Below, piece by piece: positions 61,660 to 64,000 of a stretch of DNA of 64,000 nt. Every line of letters starts with the position of its first letter. The first letter of the stretch is position 1. A model generated the notes under the pieces. The model did no database searches, was not told the origin of the DNA, and saw only the letters and a list, made by a program, of their open reading frames with translations. The DNA lies in NCBI RefSeq assembly GCF_003233655.1, contig NZ_CP029829.1, forward strand, positions 2,118,978 to 2,182,977, read 5' to 3'. Both the position numbers and the translations under genes were made by a program. Origin of the DNA: Azospirillum ramasamyi (GTDB lineage Bacteria > Pseudomonadota > Alphaproteobacteria > Azospirillales > Azospirillaceae).

Positions 61660-63585
61660 ATGCCCCTTCGGATCGAGACCTTTTCCAACGTCACCGGCGG
61701 TTCCAGCTTTTTCAAGGCGGTGGGCCATCCCCTGGCGGCGCCCAAGGCTGCGATCCTGATCGCGCGCCTGGCCTCCTACGGCCCGGTGGCCGTCTATGAT
61801 CCGCTGGGCCTTCTTTCAGGGCTGGCGGAGTTCTACGACCTGTCGGCGGTGCCGGTCTGCGGCATCTACGTCCAGGACGTGGAGCAGGTGGGGAAGGAGG
61901 TGTTCGGCCACGCCGCCCGCCCGGTGACCGACCTGCCGGCCAGCGGCGCCCGCACCGTCTTCATCGTCGCCTTCGACTCTCAGCGCCTGGAAGGCCACAT
62001 CGCCCACCTGATCCCGAAACAGGCGGGCGTCGTCTCGCTGGACGCCATGCGCGTGCCGGAAGACATGCTGAACGATCCCGGCCATTACCTGTCGAAGTTC
62101 AACTGGGCGACCAATTTCGCCTGGTTCCGCGACGGCGACGGCCACCACACGCGCGTGGTGTCGGCCAACTACTGGCCGCGCTACGGCGCCAAGGGCACCC
62201 GGCTGTGGGCCTGCCTGTTCGACGGCGAAGGACGCCCGATCGCCGACTGGACGGAGCCGATGCCGCCGACCGACGGCACCGTCGTGATCGACAGCCGGCA
62301 GATTCGCGAACGCTTCGGCCTGTCGGACTTCTGCGGGTCGCTGTTCCTGCACATCATCGGCGCCGCCGGGCATGACGTGGTCAAATACGCCCTCGACACC
62401 TATGGCGACGACGACACGGTGCTGTCCTGCACCCACGACGCCAACGCCTGGCCGGCCGACCTCTATGCCGGCCTGCCCGCCCCGCGCGAGGGAGAGCGGG
62501 TGTCGTTGTGGATCCAGAACAGCCATCCCACCCCGATCCCGGCGGGGGCGGTCGGGCTGAACCTGATGGGGTCTCCGGAAATCCGCGTGCTCGACCGCGC
62601 CGTCCCCGCCTTCGCCACCGTCGAACTGGACACCGCCAGCCTGTTCCCCGAAGCGCGCTGGCCCCAGCAGTTCGAGGTGCAGGCCGGCAGGCATTTCGTC
62701 CGCCCGCGCTACGAGATCGTCGCCGCCGACGGCCGCCGCCGCATGGCCCACGCCAATGTGGAGCGCACCGACCTCAAGCCCGACCCCAAGCTGCCGCTGC
62801 TGACCGGCGGCGCGGTGGACAAGGGCGTGGTCGGCAAGGGCCACATCCTGCCGGCGCCGCTGCTGCCGATGGGCCGCTGGCGCACCATCCTGCTGCCGAC
62901 GCCGATGAGCACGGCGCAGACCGAGCTGCCGGTGAAGGCCGTCGTCTACGACCGCAACGGCGCCGCGGTGGCCGAACACCGCTTCGGCAACCTGAAGCGG
63001 TCCGACAGCGTGGCGCTGGACGTGACTGGGCTGGTCGCCGACAAGGCGGTCGCCGACGGCTGGGGCCATGTCGAACTGGTCTATGATTTTGAAGCCGGAA
63101 CGGTTGCCGACGGCTGGCTGCACGCGCTGGTCCGTTACGAGGACGTAAACACCGGCCATGTGGCGGAGACCAGCTTCGGCAGCCACATGTTCAACATGGC
63201 GATGATCTACCGCGACGAACCGCAGAGCTACCATGGCCGTCCGCCCGGCCTGTCGACCCGCCTGTTCCTGCGGCTGGGCACCGCCCCGTGGGACACGCTC
63301 TGCCACCTCGTCTACCCTGCCTCGACGCAATGGCATGCCCTGTCGGACACCAAGCTGATCCTGCGCCGCCGCGACGGCGTGGAGGTGGCGCGGAAGCAGT
63401 TGGAGATTCCCTGCGGCGGCTCGCGTTTCTGGCGCTATCACGAGATGTTTTCGGAAGCGGAACGGATTGCCGCGGGCGACCACGCCTATGTGCTGATCCG
63501 CGACACCACCTGCCGCCTGTTCGGCTACCATGGCTGCCTTGCGGGTGACAGCGCCTTCAGCCTCGACCATATGTTCGGCTTCTAG
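61660..63585 (+). CDS. Large protein of unknown function, 641 residues
   Basis: It begins PLRIETFSNVTGGSSFFKAV. Residues 1-150 look like an alpha/beta nucleotide- or sugar-binding fold (AILIARLASYGPVAVYDPLG; TVFIVAFDSQRLEGHIAHL). The remainder is rich in beta strands with many Trp and Gly (RLWACLFDGEGRPIADWTEP; WRTILLPTPM), ending LAGDSAFSLDHMFGF. No signal peptide or membrane helix is seen. I do not recognise a family. It is a single gene upstream of trxB on the same strand with 51 bases between them. Confidence 0.75.
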   Translation: MPLRIETFSNVTGGSSFFKAVGHPLAAPKAAILIARLASYGPVAVYDPLGLLSGLAEFYDLSAVPVCGIYVQDVEQVGKEVFGHAARPVTDLPASGARTVFIVAFDSQRLEGHIAHLIPKQAGVVSLDAMRVPEDMLNDPGHYLSKFNWATNFAWFRDGDGHHTRVVSANYWPRYGAKGTRLWACLFDGEGRPIADWTEPMPPTDGTVVIDSRQIRERFGLSDFCGSLFLHIIGAAGHDVVKYALDTYGDDDTVLSCTHDANAWPADLYAGLPAPREGERVSLWIQNSHPTPIPAGAVGLNLMGSPEIRVLDRAVPAFATVELDTASLFPEARWPQQFEVQAGRHFVRPRYEIVAADGRRRMAHANVERTDLKPDPKLPLLTGGAVDKGVVGKGHILPAPLLPMGRWRTILLPTPMSTAQTELPVKAVVYDRNGAAVAEHRFGNLKRSDSVALDVTGLVADKAVADGWGHVELVYDFEAGTVADGWLHALVRYEDVNTGHVAETSFGSHMFNMAMIYRDEPQSYHGRPPGLSTRLFLRLGTAPWDTLCHLVYPASTQWHALSDTKLILRRRDGVEVARKQLEIPCGGSRFWRYHEMFSEAERIAAGDHAYVLIRDTTCRLFGYHGCLAGDSAFSLDHMFGF

Positions 63586-63636
63586 AACCGTTTTAATCAC
63601 GACTCCCCTTCGCCGGGATTTTGCGGGATCACGTTC

Positions 63637-64000
63637 ATGGCCACCACGCACCACACCAAGGTCCTCATCATCGGCGCCGGCCCGGCCGGCTACACCGCCG
63701 CCATCTACGCCGCGCGCGCCAACCTGGAACCCCTGATGGTCCAGGGCATGCAGCCGGGCGGCCAGCTGATGATCACCACCGATGTGGAGAATTTCCCCGG
63801 CTTTGCCGATCCGATCCAGGGCCCCTGGCTGATGGAGCAGATGCAGAAGCAGGCGGAGCATGTCGGCACGAAGATGGTGTTCGACCTGATCACCGACGTC
63901 GACTTCACCCGGCGGCCCTTCGTCTGCAAGGGCGACAGCGGCGACACCTACACCGCCGACAGCGTCATCATCGCCACCGGCGCCCAGGCGCGCTGGCTCG
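63637..64000 (+). CDS. trxB: Thioredoxin reductase, N-terminal part (3' end outside window)
   Basis: 121 codons are present. The FAD-binding motif is KVLIIGAGPAGYTAAIYAAR, then GGQLMITTDVENFPGFADPI and VIIATGAQARWL. The redox CxxC pair would come just after the cut end. TrxB reduces thioredoxin with NADPH. The start MATTHHTKVLI is clear. The upstream gene of unknown function is 51 bases away, so the two may be read together. Confidence 0.95.
   Translation, partial: MATTHHTKVLIIGAGPAGYTAAIYAARANLEPLMVQGMQPGGQLMITTDVENFPGFADPIQGPWLMEQMQKQAEHVGTKMVFDLITDVDFTRRPFVCKGDSGDTYTADSVIIATGAQARWL

Overview
The window is chromosomal DNA of a high-GC alphaproteobacterium, most probably Rhodospirillales/Azospirillaceae (Azospirillum-like). 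The pointers are the order hemC-hemD-Mic60-like-hemY, an FzlA-type glutathione transferase relative, a COQ7-type ubiquinone hydroxylase, DnaE2 and ImuB, an alphaproteobacterial SOS box (GTTC-N7-GTTC), and closely packed GC-rich genes on both strands. Both window ends cut a gene: dnaE2 at the left (C-terminal part only) and trxB at the right (N-terminal part only).

Layout. 0-6.7 kb: dnaE2, a VOC protein, a WYL regulator, a DUF2141 protein, a membrane LytTR regulator, gpsA and tsaD. 6.8-12 kb: the haem operon hemC-hemD-Mic60-like-hemY. 12-17.6 kb: an envelope/exopolysaccharide group (secreted beta-helix protein, Wzy-like polymerase, GT2 glycosyltransferase) and a MAPEG protein. 17.7-20.6 kb: a phage-shock module (small membrane protein, pspA, pspB, pspC) behind a sigma-54 promoter, divergent from pspF. 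20.7-27.8 kb: malate synthase, dsbB-coq7, two opposed tRNA-Leu genes around a rhodanese, small membrane proteins, a CinA-like protein, sfsA and map. 28.1-29.2 kb: a lower-GC patch with a 5'-truncated SDR gene and a decayed IS5-type transposase. 29.3-41 kb: lipoprotein, kup, a REC-GGDEF protein, two tandem membrane coiled-coil proteins, a membrane-fused carotenoid-desaturase-like flavoprotein, gluQ, HNH nuclease, methyltransferase and accA. 41-51.9 kb: imuB behind an SOS box, HupE/UreJ, TAXI solute-binding protein, GNAT, fzlA, htpG and a CBS histidine kinase. 52-64 kb: fur-family regulator, HAD hydrolase, a pseudo-receiver gene behind an SD-masking hairpin, an ECF41-type sigma factor with its carboxymuconolactone-decarboxylase-like partner, a moeB-dsrE sulfur group, cysK with an Rrf2 regulator, a YqjI-like PadR regulator with a DUF2218 protein, an unrecognised 641-residue protein and trxB.

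Functionally the window is mostly housekeeping: tetrapyrrole synthesis, tRNA modification, lipid and sulfur metabolism, redox balance and stress response. The unusual material lies in non-coding structure. A 115-bp mosaic palindromic element occurs twice in opposite orientation. A second family of C-rich/G-rich hairpins sits between genes and also inside the coding sequences of dnaE2 and imuB. GTAC tetramers are strongly clustered in hemD and again near 34.5 kb. A hairpin appears to mask one ribosome binding site. No CRISPR array, rRNA gene, prophage or intact insertion sequence was seen. All coordinates and motif counts were read by eye without alignment tools.
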